A DNA stretch of 13,763 nt from positions 1 through 13,763 of the forward strand of contig CALXTZ010000030.1 of NCBI GenBank assembly GCA_944391545.1. The letters run 5' to 3'. Position 1 is the stretch's first letter. Each line of letters begins with the position of its first letter. Below are positions 6,788-13,702 of the stretch, piece after piece. A program made the position numbers and the translations under genes. The notes below the pieces were generated by a model, which ran no database searches, was not told where the DNA came from, and was given only the letters and a program-made list of their open reading frames with translations. The DNA comes from an uncultured Alphaproteobacteria bacterium (GTDB lineage Bacteria; Pseudomonadota; Alphaproteobacteria; CAAHEQ01; UBA3637).

Positions 6788-7576
6788 TTAAAAGACGGTT
6801 TTAAACCGAATGCCGATTTGATGTTCGTACGCGCGCGAGTCCCATTTGCCGCTGTCGTCAATGACATAGCTGCCATACACGCCGATTGTTGAGTACGGCG
6901 ATAAGAAGTAATCCGCCGCTAAATCGGTCCGCCATTCTCTGGCTTCGTACATTTCATCATAATTCAAGTTCAAGGCAGCGTCCAGCGAAAGGAAATTATA
7001 AAGGTAGTGATGTAAACCGATGTATCCTTCATATTTCATGTTGTTGTCGGATTCTTTGCTTTGTGCGACGGGAAATTCAACACCGATGCCGGCATAGGGC
7101 ATGACAATCCCCAAATCTTGTCCGATTTTTGCGCCGAAATCCACATACTTATAGGCGCCGTTCATGTGATGCGTTTCTTTTTGACCGTATCCTAAACCTA
7201 ATTGAGCAAAAGAAAAACCGGTATTGACAATATTGTATTTTGTTCCGATGCGCCAATCGACGTTTGTATCTTCACGGCCGTTTTCATAACCGATATCGGT
7301 GATGGTGCCTTTGGTTCGGTTCCATGCATTTTGAATTTGAGCCTCTACGGAAACACGCGGTGCTACGCCGTATTCAATGTTTTGAGATAAAACACGATCC
7401 CGGACGTGATAATTTTGAGAATCGCTTTTAACCTGTTTATGATTGTATTCGGCGGCTGTCGTTGAAACAATTTGGCCGGTTCTGGGCAAATAAAACGGGC
7501 TGGTGATGTCGATGGCCTGAACCGGAGCGGCCGTCAAGAGCAAAAGCGCTGCGGTTAAGTAAGTTGTTCTTTTCAT
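6788..7576 (-). CDS. Outer-membrane beta-barrel protein, 262 aa
   Basis: This is a secreted protein with a Sec signal peptide (MKRTTYLTAALLLLTAAPVQA, cleavage expected after residue 21). The mature chain shows repeated amphipathic strands with aromatic girdles, for example VDWRIGTKYNIV, FAQLGLGYGQK, YVDFGAKIGQDL, MPYAGIGVEFPV and STIGVYGSYVID. It ends in IGIRFKTVF, a beta-barrel assembly signal with terminal Phe. Length suggests about 10-12 strands. I do not recognise a named porin or transporter family. The start at 7576 is chosen for AAGGAG about 7 nt upstream and an intact signal peptide; an upstream in-frame ATG at 7603 adds only nine charged residues. A possible promoter lies upstream, and a terminator follows the stop directly, so it is probably a single-gene unit. 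It is divergent from the 321-aa orphan. Confidence 0.83.
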   Translation of the reverse strand: MKRTTYLTAALLLLTAAPVQAIDITSPFYLPRTGQIVSTTAAEYNHKQVKSDSQNYHVRDRVLSQNIEYGVAPRVSVEAQIQNAWNRTKGTITDIGYENGREDTNVDWRIGTKYNIVNTGFSFAQLGLGYGQKETHHMNGAYKYVDFGAKIGQDLGIVMPYAGIGVEFPVAQSKESDNNMKYEGYIGLHHYLYNFLSLDAALNLNYDEMYEAREWRTDLAADYFLSPYSTIGVYGSYVIDDSGKWDSRAYEHQIGIRFKTVF

Positions 7577-7606
7577 TTTTTTCTCCTTATTTTGAGCATA
7601 CATATG

Positions 7607-7635
7607 AGTGTAAAGAGAAAATCTTAAATCTGCAA
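7607..7635 (-). promoter_or_regulatory. Weak promoter candidate for the larger barrel gene
   Basis: On the minus strand, TTGCAG (7630-7635) is followed by a 17-nt spacer and TACACT (7607-7612). Spacing is ideal but both boxes are imperfect, and the site is close to the divergent plus-strand promoter. Confidence 0.3.
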
Positions 7636-7646
7636 GCGTTTATTTC

Positions 7647-7675
7647 TGGACAAGCGAATAAAATCTTTGTATACT
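7647..7675 (+). promoter_or_regulatory. Sigma70-type promoter of the 321-aa gene
   Basis: TGGACA (7647-7652), a 17-nt spacer and TATACT (7670-7675) form a good promoter. Transcription would begin near 7682, leaving a leader of about 180 nt before the start codon at 7866. Confidence 0.6.
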
Positions 7676-7681
7676 TTAATG

Positions 7682-7865
7682 GTATAAAGAAAACGCTGTG
7701 GCGGAGGAAATATCGACAGAACGGGAAATCCCGAACGGGGTTGAAAAATGTCGGTTTTGTGAATTTTTGATAAGGTTGAAAATAAGGTACTTGAAAAATG
7801 TGCAAAAACGGCCCATTTTATGTTGCTGCTCGGTTAAGGATAAAAAGATATCCACAGGAAATAAA
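7682..7865 (+). other. Long 5' leader with hairpins and direct repeats
   Basis: The leader holds CGGG-AAAT-CCCG (7722-7733) and GGATA-AAAAGA-TATCC (7838-7853); the latter ends just before the AGGA ribosome site (7856-7859) and could affect its access. TTGAAAAATGT occurs twice, at 7741-7751 and 7791-7801, exactly 50 bp apart. Known riboswitch classes are not recognisable by eye. A regulatory role is inference. Confidence 0.35.
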
Positions 7866-8828
7866 ATGCGAAATGTAAAAGAAATAACACAGTCGGCTCG
7901 AAAATGGATTTGCGCTTTTCCGCTTAAACGGAAAAAGGAATTGATTGTGCTGAAAGAAATGAAACGTCAAAATAAAGTCGGTTTACTGCCTAACTTTTTA
8001 GATGAAATTTTGCGCACAACGGCGTTCGTCTATGATTTAAAAGAAGACGGAACGTTGGAAGCTTTTTCGGTAAGCTTAACAGAGTTTGTCTCTGTTTTAC
8101 GCGTGATGAAAAAAACAGAAAAAGCCGCTGCTTTTTTGCAGGAAAATAAACTGTTGCAAAAGGCGGCGCGTACCCGGTCTTTCCCGGTTTTTAAGGAAGC
8201 TTTGGACGTGGCGGTGCAATTAACGCATGAACTGGCGCAAAAGAAAAACGGGTCTTCTTTTTTGAATGACTTAATCATGCAGGAAGATGCTTTATTGTTA
8301 CGGATGTTGGTTGAAAAACAAGCTTCGCCCGTGTGCCTGCATTTAAATGAAAATAAAAAACATTTGGTTCGCCGCAATAAAGTTGTGCCGATTTTTCCGC
8401 AGATTTTGGAAGGCATTCAACGCCAAAAGGAAGAAAAAGATTTTCCCAAAAAGGCTTTTAAAAGTTTGGTGACTGAAATGAACCGGCCTTCTTTTTATAA
8501 GCAAATATTTAATCAACCGACCGGTTATGAGGCGTTGGTTCAAGTGGCCGGCGAATTAAAATGTTACCGCAACATTGATAAATTGAAACAATTAAGCGCC
8601 CTCGTTCGGAAAGCCGGCGGTGTCGCGTTACAACAGGATTTTTTGACAAAAGCCGATGCTTTGTCCGATCGTTTGCGGCGAAAAGGGGAAGATTGTTTGG
8701 CGCCTTGTCCTATTCCGTCACTTGTTGAACAGCAAACAAATAAAATTTGCTTTTTGGGCCCGTTTGACGAATTGCCGCCTTGCCCGCGGGCGTTGGCTTT
8801 GTTGGAAAAGATGAAGGCGCATACGCGT
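7866..8828 (+). CDS. Hypothetical helical protein, about 321 aa
   Basis: I do not recognise this family. It has no signal peptide and no membrane segment, so it is probably cytoplasmic. It appears mostly alpha-helical and is strongly basic, with Lys-rich stretches such as FPLKRKKEL, QRQKEEKDFPKKAF and a C-terminal KMKAHTR. Two Cys-Pro clusters near the end (CLAPCPIP and LPPCPRAL) are notable. No catalytic motif stands out. The start at 7866 is supported by AGGA 6 nt upstream; a longer reading from a GTG at 7698 would use the leader as coding sequence, lacks a good ribosome site and reads poorly. The coding stretch ends just before the TAG at about 8829-8831. A 77-nt gap follows before the 51-aa gene on the same strand, with no hairpin terminator at the stop, so co-transcription is possible. 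Confidence 0.75.
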
Positions 8829-8907
8829 TAGACCAAAGCATACTTGTGAACGATTTAAAATGTTTTTATCTCTTTAAAGGGGCAAGCCCCGGAAAGGAGG
8901 GAGAAAC

Positions 8908-9063
8908 ATGATGGAAAAGAAAACGTGCGGCGGATGCGGTTGTTCCAAATCTGCCAACGAGAAATCTTCTCAAAAAGAGGCCGGAAAAGATTCCGAAAAA
9001 ATGTCCATGGGACATCAAAAAGAATCTATGAATGCCAAGAAATCAGATTCTCACCACAAATAA
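8908..9063 (+). CDS. Small Cys/Met/His-containing protein, 51 aa, possible metal binder
   Basis: A 51-aa reading frame follows a near-perfect Shine-Dalgarno sequence (AAAGGAGGGAG, 8894-8904) and ends in TAA just before a strong terminator, so it is very probably expressed. The N-terminus reads MMEKKTCGGCGCSK: Cys 7, 10 and 12 form a CxxCxC cluster. The rest is hydrophilic and Lys/Ser-rich, then carries Met and His (KMSMGHQKESM and a final SDSHHK). No signal peptide or membrane segment is present. Such a composition suits soft-metal binding, such as Cu(I) or Zn, or a small metallothionein-like or chaperone-like role, but that is inference. The second ATG (8911) could also start it. I know no named family with this exact layout. 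Confidence 0.72.
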   Translation: MMEKKTCGGCGCSKSANEKSSQKEAGKDSEKMSMGHQKESMNAKKSDSHHK

Positions 9064-9067
9064 AGGG

Positions 9068-9091
9068 AAAGGAGCGGGAAACCGCTCCTTT
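9068..9091. terminator. Bidirectional terminator shared by two convergent genes
   Basis: AAAGGAGCGG (9068-9077) pairs perfectly with CCGCTCCTTT (9082-9091) around a GAAA tetraloop. It lies between the stop of the 51-aa gene (9063) and the stop of the flavin-reductase-like gene (9092), and both strands can provide a T-rich tail. Confidence 0.85.
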
Positions 9092-9724
9092 TCATTTCTT
9101 GAAAGTTCTTTGGGAACGCCGTTTCGGCGTTTGTGTCAAACGCGGCCGTTTGAGCTGTTTTTTGGGCTTTTTCTCGACGGAAAAACCGAATTTTCCCAAA
9201 TTGCGTCCCATGGTGAAATAAAACCCGTGAGCATAAGCGACCAGGCCCATTTTTTCCATCCAGAGTTTCCCGGCCTCATCTATATACCGATCGTCCACCG
9301 AAACGGAAACAATTTCGGCCAAAAACATGTCGTGTGTTCCGAAAGTGTGAACATCCACAACCCGACATGCCAATGAAACGGGACTTTGTGCAATCTGCGG
9401 CGCCCGAATCGTCGGGCAGGGAGCAGCCGTTAAGTTCATTTCCTTGAATTTATCCGTATTGCGTCCGGATTTCACGCCGCAATAATCGGCCGCTTTGACC
9501 AAATCAAGCGTTGTCAGGTTAATGACAAACTCTTTTGTTTTTGAAATGATTTCGTGCGAATAGCGAGACGGGCGAATGGAAACGTACGTCATCGGCGGTT
9601 CCGAATTAATAATGCCGGTCCATGCGGCAGTCATAACATTAGGCTTTTCCACCGTGCCGCATGAAATCATCGCCGGCGGAATCGGTGCCAGAAGCGTACC
9701 CGGTTTCCATGTGATTTTTGTCAT
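9092..9724 (-). CDS. Flavin reductase-like FMN-binding protein
   Basis: This 210-aa protein has the fold signature of the flavin reductase-like family (DIM6/NTAB type), split-barrel proteins that bind FMN and use NAD(P)H or act as flavin-dependent oxidoreductases. The opening KPGTLLAPIPPAMISCG, the NVMTAAWTGIINSEPPMTYVSIRP segment, the S-RYSHEII turn, EFVINLTT and DYCGVKSGRNTDKF are characteristic. A late HDMFLAEIVSVSV strand and AYAHGFYFTMGRNLGKFGFS follow. The start has AAGGA about 8 nt upstream. The last 26 residues form a basic tail (13 Lys/Arg from residue 185 to 210), beyond the usual domain end. The electron acceptor or substrate cannot be told from sequence. It is divergent from umuC and ends at a shared terminator. 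Confidence 0.88.
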   Translation of the reverse strand: MTKITWKPGTLLAPIPPAMISCGTVEKPNVMTAAWTGIINSEPPMTYVSIRPSRYSHEIISKTKEFVINLTTLDLVKAADYCGVKSGRNTDKFKEMNLTAAPCPTIRAPQIAQSPVSLACRVVDVHTFGTHDMFLAEIVSVSVDDRYIDEAGKLWMEKMGLVAYAHGFYFTMGRNLGKFGFSVEKKPKKQLKRPRLTQTPKRRSQRTFKK

Positions 9725-9744
9725 TTTGTTTCCTTTCTGGCCGA

Positions 9745-9773
9745 ATCATAAGCTTTTTTGAAAAGAAGCGCAA
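9745..9773 (-). promoter_or_regulatory. Promoter of the flavin-reductase-like gene
   Basis: On the minus strand, TTGCGC (9768-9773), a 17-nt spacer and TATGAT (9745-9750) precede the start codon by about 20 nt. The -10 box is good, the -35 box partial. Confidence 0.5.
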
Positions 9774-9801
9774 GATTTTCTCTCTTTTGTTTATAAACGA
9801 A

Positions 9802-9830
9802 TTGTCATCTCGACATAAAAACGCTAGAAT
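9802..9830 (+). promoter_or_regulatory. Sigma70-type promoter of umuC
   Basis: TTGTCA (9802-9807), a 17-nt spacer and TAGAAT (9825-9830) each match consensus at five of six bases. Transcription should start near 9837, inside the LexA box. Confidence 0.75.
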
Positions 9831-9835
9831 GATAA

Positions 9836-9850
9836 GAACAAAACAAGAAC
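9836..9850 (+). promoter_or_regulatory. LexA (SOS) box of alphaproteobacterial type
   Basis: GAACAAAACAAGAAC is a perfect GAAC-N7-GAAC direct repeat, the LexA operator known from Alphaproteobacteria. It sits 5 bp below the -10 box and over the predicted start of transcription, where bound LexA would block initiation until DNA damage. Confidence 0.8.
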
Positions 9851-9865
9851 AAAAGAGAAGTGAAA

Positions 9866-11071
9866 ATGATTGGACTTGTAGATTGTGATAATTTTTTCGT
9901 ATCCTGTGAGCGGGCTTTGAAGCCGAGTTTAAACGGAAAGCCCGTTTTGGTGTTAAGCAACAATGACGGGTGCGTCGTATCGCGCTCCAATGAAGCCAAA
10001 GCGTTAGGTATTCCGATGGGGATTCCGGCGTTTAAAATCAAAGAATTGATTGTCAAGGAGGGTATTTTTGTTTTTTCGTCTCACTTCGAGTTGTACGAAG
10101 AAACATCCGCGCGTGTGATGAACATTTTGAAAAACAATGCGCCGCGAATGGAAGTGTATTCGATTGATGAAGCTTTTTTGGATTTATCGGGCATGTCGTA
10201 TTTAAAAGAATACGGCGCGCATTTGGTGCAGACTGTCATGTATGATGCCAAAATCCCGGTTTCTTTAGGAATCGCTCCGACGAAGACATTGGCTAAAATC
10301 GCCAGCCATTTTGCCAAGAAATATAAACGGTATCAGCATGTTTGTGTGATAGACACGCCCGAAAAGCGCATCAAAGCGCTTCAATTGACACCGATTGATG
10401 ACGTATGGGGTATCGGGCGACGATTAAGCGTTCGATTAAAAGCGAAAGGAGTTCGAACGGCGTATGATTTCATTCAACTGCCTCGCCGATGGGTGCGCCA
10501 AACCATGACGGTGATGGGGGAGCGGATTTGGCGGGAATTAAACGGAGAACCTTGTTATGAATTTGAAGCCCAAGCGCCGGACAAACAGCAAATCAGTTCA
10601 TCGCGCAGTTTTGAACACATGGTGACGGATTTGGAAACGCTGTGTCAGGCTGTGGCAAAACACGCCAGTACGTGCGCGCGTAAATTGCGGGCGCAACAAT
10701 CGTGTGTGTCGTCTATGATTGTGTATGTGCGAACCAATCGGTTTCGGGACGACTTGCCGCAATGTTGGAAACAAGGAACGGTTACCTTTCCGGTAGCAAC
10801 ATCGGATACGCTGGATATTGTGGACGGAGCGGTGGAGGCTTTGAAAAAGATTTATGAAGAGGGCTACCATTATAAAAAAGCCGGTGTCATGATGACGCAG
10901 ATTGTGCCGGAAACCGCTGTTCAAACGGATTTATTTGATCGAAAGGATTGGGCAAAGTCCAAAAAGTTAATGCAAGCCGTTGATGCGATTAACACGAAAT
11001 ATGCCCGTAAAACGGTTTTAACGGCAGCGGAATGTCCGGTTCCGGGTGAAAAAATTACTGCCGCCTCTTGA
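9866..11071 (+). CDS. umuC: Y-family translesion DNA polymerase, UmuC-like
   Basis: UmuC is the catalytic subunit of the error-prone polymerase Pol V. This 401-aa copy keeps the family signatures: MIGLVDCDNFFVSCER with catalytic D6 and F11 at the steric-gate position, SNNDGCVVSRSNEAKALGIPMG, and YSIDEAFLD with D101 and E102. It also has a helix-hairpin-helix (DDVWGIGRRL), a little-finger domain (SSSRSFEHMV), and a beta-clamp-binding motif QTDLF at 353-357. The ATG at 9866 is chosen over a GTG at 9860 because it gives the family's N-terminus and has GAGAAG 5 nt upstream. Expression should be LexA-controlled. No umuD is adjacent, so its partner must be elsewhere or it acts alone. The usual ending with a conserved S-P-x-Y-T-T-x-W-type segment is missing; the protein stops about 20 residues short. 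Some homologues are called DinB/ImuB, but SNNDGCVV and the clamp motif favour UmuC. Confidence 0.93.
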   Translation: MIGLVDCDNFFVSCERALKPSLNGKPVLVLSNNDGCVVSRSNEAKALGIPMGIPAFKIKELIVKEGIFVFSSHFELYEETSARVMNILKNNAPRMEVYSIDEAFLDLSGMSYLKEYGAHLVQTVMYDAKIPVSLGIAPTKTLAKIASHFAKKYKRYQHVCVIDTPEKRIKALQLTPIDDVWGIGRRLSVRLKAKGVRTAYDFIQLPRRWVRQTMTVMGERIWRELNGEPCYEFEAQAPDKQQISSSRSFEHMVTDLETLCQAVAKHASTCARKLRAQQSCVSSMIVYVRTNRFRDDLPQCWKQGTVTFPVATSDTLDIVDGAVEALKKIYEEGYHYKKAGVMMTQIVPETAVQTDLFDRKDWAKSKKLMQAVDAINTKYARKTVLTAAECPVPGEKITAAS

Positions 11072-11096
11072 AAAAGCACTCATATCGACTTATGTA
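11067..11096 (+). promoter_or_regulatory. Possible heat-shock (RpoH) promoter of clpB
   Basis: CTTGAAA (11067-11073), a 15-nt gap and CTTATGTA (11089-11096) resemble a sigma32 promoter; CTTGAA is exact, while the -10 part is only loosely C-rich. It overlaps the umuC stop codon. ClpB is commonly a heat-shock gene, which makes the site plausible. Co-transcription from umuC remains possible because only 47 nt separate the genes. Confidence 0.4.
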
Positions 11097-11118
11097 TTTA
11101 AAAAAAGAGGTTAAAATC

Positions 11119-13629
11119 ATGAATATTGAAAAATTAACAGACAGATCCAAAGGGTTTATTCAATCCGCCCAAAATTTGGCCGTACGGCTTTCCAATCCCT
11201 ACATCACGACGACGCATTTGCTGCGTGTGATGTTGGAGGATAAACAAGGGATGGCCGGTTCTTTATTGACACAGGCCGGAGCTGATGTGGAGGCCGTCAA
11301 TCGCGGCATTGATGAAGATTTGGAAAAGCTGCCTAAAGTTTCGGGCAGCTCGGTACAGGTATCGGCGTCTCAAGATTTTCTGAAGGCGGTTGATCAGGCA
11401 GAGCAAATCGCCGAAAAAGCAAAGGATGCTTACGTGACGGTAGAACGCTTGTTGCAAGCAGCGTTGGCGCAGAAAAGCTACGGCGTTGATTTGAAAAAAC
11501 TCAATACCGTCATTAATGAGATGCGGCAAGGGCGCACGGCTGATTCTCCGTCGGCCGAAGATACGTTTGATGCTTTGAAACGGTATGCCATTGATTACAC
11601 GGAGCGGGCTAAACAAGGAAAGCTGGATCCGGTCATCGGACGGGATGAAGAAATCCGACACACGATACAGGTTTTGTCTCGGCGTACGAAAAACAATCCG
11701 ATTTTAATCGGCGAACCCGGTGTCGGGAAAACGGCCATTGTGGAGGGGTTGGCTTTGCGCATTGTGAACGGCGACGTACCGGACAGTTTGGCTCATAAAA
11801 GGTTGATGGCGCTGGACATGGGGGCTTTGATAGCGGGCGCCAAATATCGCGGCGAGTTTGAAGAGCGCTTGAAAGCCGTATTGAACGAAGTATCGGCTTC
11901 CAACGGGCAAGTCATCTTGTTTATTGATGAAATGCACACGGTTGTCGGTGCCGGGGCGAGCGAAGGTTCGATGGATGCGTCGAATTTATTAAAACCGGCT
12001 TTGGCACGCGGTGAATTGCATTGTATCGGTGCGACGACTTTGAAAGAATATCAAAAATACATCGAAAAAGACGCTGCTTTTGCGCGCCGGTTCCAGCCTG
12101 TTTATGTCAATGAACCGACGGTTGAAGATACGATTTCCATTTTGCGCGGCATCAAGGAAAAGTACGAAATCCATCACGGCGTCCGAATTTCGGATGCAGC
12201 GTTGGTGTCGGCGGCCGTGATGTCTAATCGATACATTGCCGATCGGTTTTTGCCGGATAAAGCCATTGACTTGGTGGATGAAGCAGCCAGCAAGTTAAAA
12301 ATGGCACTTGATTCCAAACCGGAAGATTTAGATGAATTGGATCGGCGTTTGCTTCAATTGAAAATCGAACGGGAAGCGTTGCGCAAAGAAAAGGATAAAG
12401 CGTCTCAAGAACGTCTTTCGGTGATTGAACAAAACATGGCGCAAATGGAAAAAGAGTCGGCTGATAAAACGGCTCAATGGCAGGCCAGCAAGAACAGTAT
12501 CCAAGAAGCGAATGCTTTGCGTGAGAAAATCGACAAAGCAAAAATCGACATTGACCGGGCTTTTCGGGAAGGCCGGTATGAATTGGCCGGACGTGTGCAA
12601 TACAAAGACATTCCGGAAATGCAGGCCAGGTTGGAAGAGTTGAACAAGATTAATCAGGAACAAAGCGCGCCGGAAACCGTAACGCCTGATTTAATTGCAA
12701 GTGTCGTATCGAAATGGACAGGCATCCCGGTGGATAAGTTAATGAGTTCGGAACGGGAAAAGCTGTTGAATATTGAAAAAGAAATCGCGCGGCGCGTCGT
12801 GGGGCAAGATGATGCTATTGCCGCGGTAGCGAATGCCGTGCGTCGGTCTCGCGCCGGGTTGAAAGATCCTAACCGGCCGATCGGGTCATTCTTGTTTTTG
12901 GGGCCGACCGGTGTCGGGAAAACGGAATTGGCTAAAGCATTGGCGGCTTTCTTGTTTGATGAAGAATCGGCTTACATTCGGATTGATATGTCCGAATATA
13001 TGGAAAAACATGCGGTGGCACGGTTAATCGGGGCGCCTCCGGGATATGTCGGCTATGATGAAGGCGGTATTTTAACCGAAGCTGTGCGACGTCGGCCGTA
13101 TCAAGTCATTTTGTTCGACGAAGTGGAAAAAGCGCATCCGGATGTGTTTAATTTGTTGTTGCAGATCTTGGATGACGGCCGCTTGACGGACAGCAAAGGC
13201 CGCGTGGTTGATTTTAAAAACACGTTCATTATTTTGACGTCTAACTTGATTGTGGATGCAAATGACAAGGATATTATGGGCAAATTAAAGGCTTTCTTCA
13301 AACCGGAATTTTTAAACCGTTTGGATGAAATCATTACATTCCATGCGCTGAAAAAAGAACATATTCGTCAAATTGTGGATATTCAAATCGACCGATTGCA
13401 ACAGAGGTTAAAAGATCATCATATTCAATTGACATTGACGAATAAAGCAAAGGATTGGCTGGCGGAGAACGGTTATGATGCCGAGTTTGGTGCGCGGCCG
13501 TTAAAGCGGCTTATTCAACAAGAGTTGGAAAATCCGTTGGCAATTAAGCTTTTGGCCGGAGATATTCGGGACAATGCAGTTGTTCAAATTGATGTCAAAA
13601 ACAACCGATTGGATATTCAGGCGAAGTAA
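11119..13629 (+). CDS. clpB: ATP-dependent chaperone ClpB (disaggregase)
   Basis: ClpB is a cytoplasmic hexameric AAA+ unfoldase that rescues aggregated proteins with DnaK. The 836-aa protein has, in order: the Clp N domain (about 1-150, YITTTHLLRVMLED), NBD1 with Walker A GEPGVGKT (198-205) and Walker B LFIDE (D270, E271), the middle coiled-coil domain (about 395-520, rich in K/E/Q heptads such as KIEREALRKEKDKASQERL) and NBD2 with Walker A GPTGVGKT (595-602) and Walker B LFDE (D667, E668). Sensor-2 GAR lies at 791-793. The long middle domain separates it from ClpA and ClpC. The start at 11119 has AAAGAGG 8 nt upstream; an in-frame TTG at 11068 overlaps the umuC stop and adds a non-family N-terminus. 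It is slightly shorter than the usual ~860, partly because the stretch after TSNL is short and lacks the common Gly-Ser. Confidence 0.97.
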   Translation: MNIEKLTDRSKGFIQSAQNLAVRLSNPYITTTHLLRVMLEDKQGMAGSLLTQAGADVEAVNRGIDEDLEKLPKVSGSSVQVSASQDFLKAVDQAEQIAEKAKDAYVTVERLLQAALAQKSYGVDLKKLNTVINEMRQGRTADSPSAEDTFDALKRYAIDYTERAKQGKLDPVIGRDEEIRHTIQVLSRRTKNNPILIGEPGVGKTAIVEGLALRIVNGDVPDSLAHKRLMALDMGALIAGAKYRGEFEERLKAVLNEVSASNGQVILFIDEMHTVVGAGASEGSMDASNLLKPALARGELHCIGATTLKEYQKYIEKDAAFARRFQPVYVNEPTVEDTISILRGIKEKYEIHHGVRISDAALVSAAVMSNRYIADRFLPDKAIDLVDEAASKLKMALDSKPEDLDELDRRLLQLKIEREALRKEKDKASQERLSVIEQNMAQMEKESADKTAQWQASKNSIQEANALREKIDKAKIDIDRAFREGRYELAGRVQYKDIPEMQARLEELNKINQEQSAPETVTPDLIASVVSKWTGIPVDKLMSSEREKLLNIEKEIARRVVGQDDAIAAVANAVRRSRAGLKDPNRPIGSFLFLGPTGVGKTELAKALAAFLFDEESAYIRIDMSEYMEKHAVARLIGAPPGYVGYDEGGILTEAVRRRPYQVILFDEVEKAHPDVFNLLLQILDDGRLTDSKGRVVDFKNTFIILTSNLIVDANDKDIMGKLKAFFKPEFLNRLDEIITFHALKKEHIRQIVDIQIDRLQQRLKDHHIQLTLTNKAKDWLAENGYDAEFGARPLKRLIQQELENPLAIKLLAGDIRDNAVVQIDVKNNRLDIQAK

Positions 13630-13659
13630 AAAAGCCGCTTTTTTATGAAGTGGTTTTGG

Positions 13660-13687
13660 AAAAAGGAGCTTTCGGGCTCCTTTTTTT
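13660..13687 (+). terminator. Rho-independent terminator of clpB
   Basis: AAAAAGGAGC (13660-13669) pairs perfectly with GCTCCTTTTT (13676-13685) around TTTCGG, and the T-run continues to 13687. A weaker A/T hairpin (AAAAAAG-CCG-CTTTTTT) lies right after the stop codon, at about 13628-13644. Confidence 0.85.
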
Positions 13688-13702
13688 ATGCACAAAAAGT
13701 TC

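Noticed and set aside
7698..7865. Longer start (GTG at 7698) for the 321-aa gene, adding 56 residues with CxxC and CCC
   Set aside because: There is no good ribosome site at 7698, the added residues do not read like the rest of the protein, and the ATG at 7866 has a clear AGGA. The stretch fits a leader better.
8843..8890. Promoter (TTGTGA near 8844, TATCTC near 8867) and GGGG-CAAG-CCCC hairpin (8879-8890) before the 51-aa gene
   Set aside because: The -10 match is poor and the hairpin has only four pairs, so neither was called as a feature, though a separate transcript for the small gene remains possible.
8925..9376. Overlapping plus-strand frames of 98 and 114 aa
   Set aside because: They cross the perfect bidirectional terminator and lie over the 51-aa gene and the flavin-reductase-like gene in other frames, without ribosome sites.
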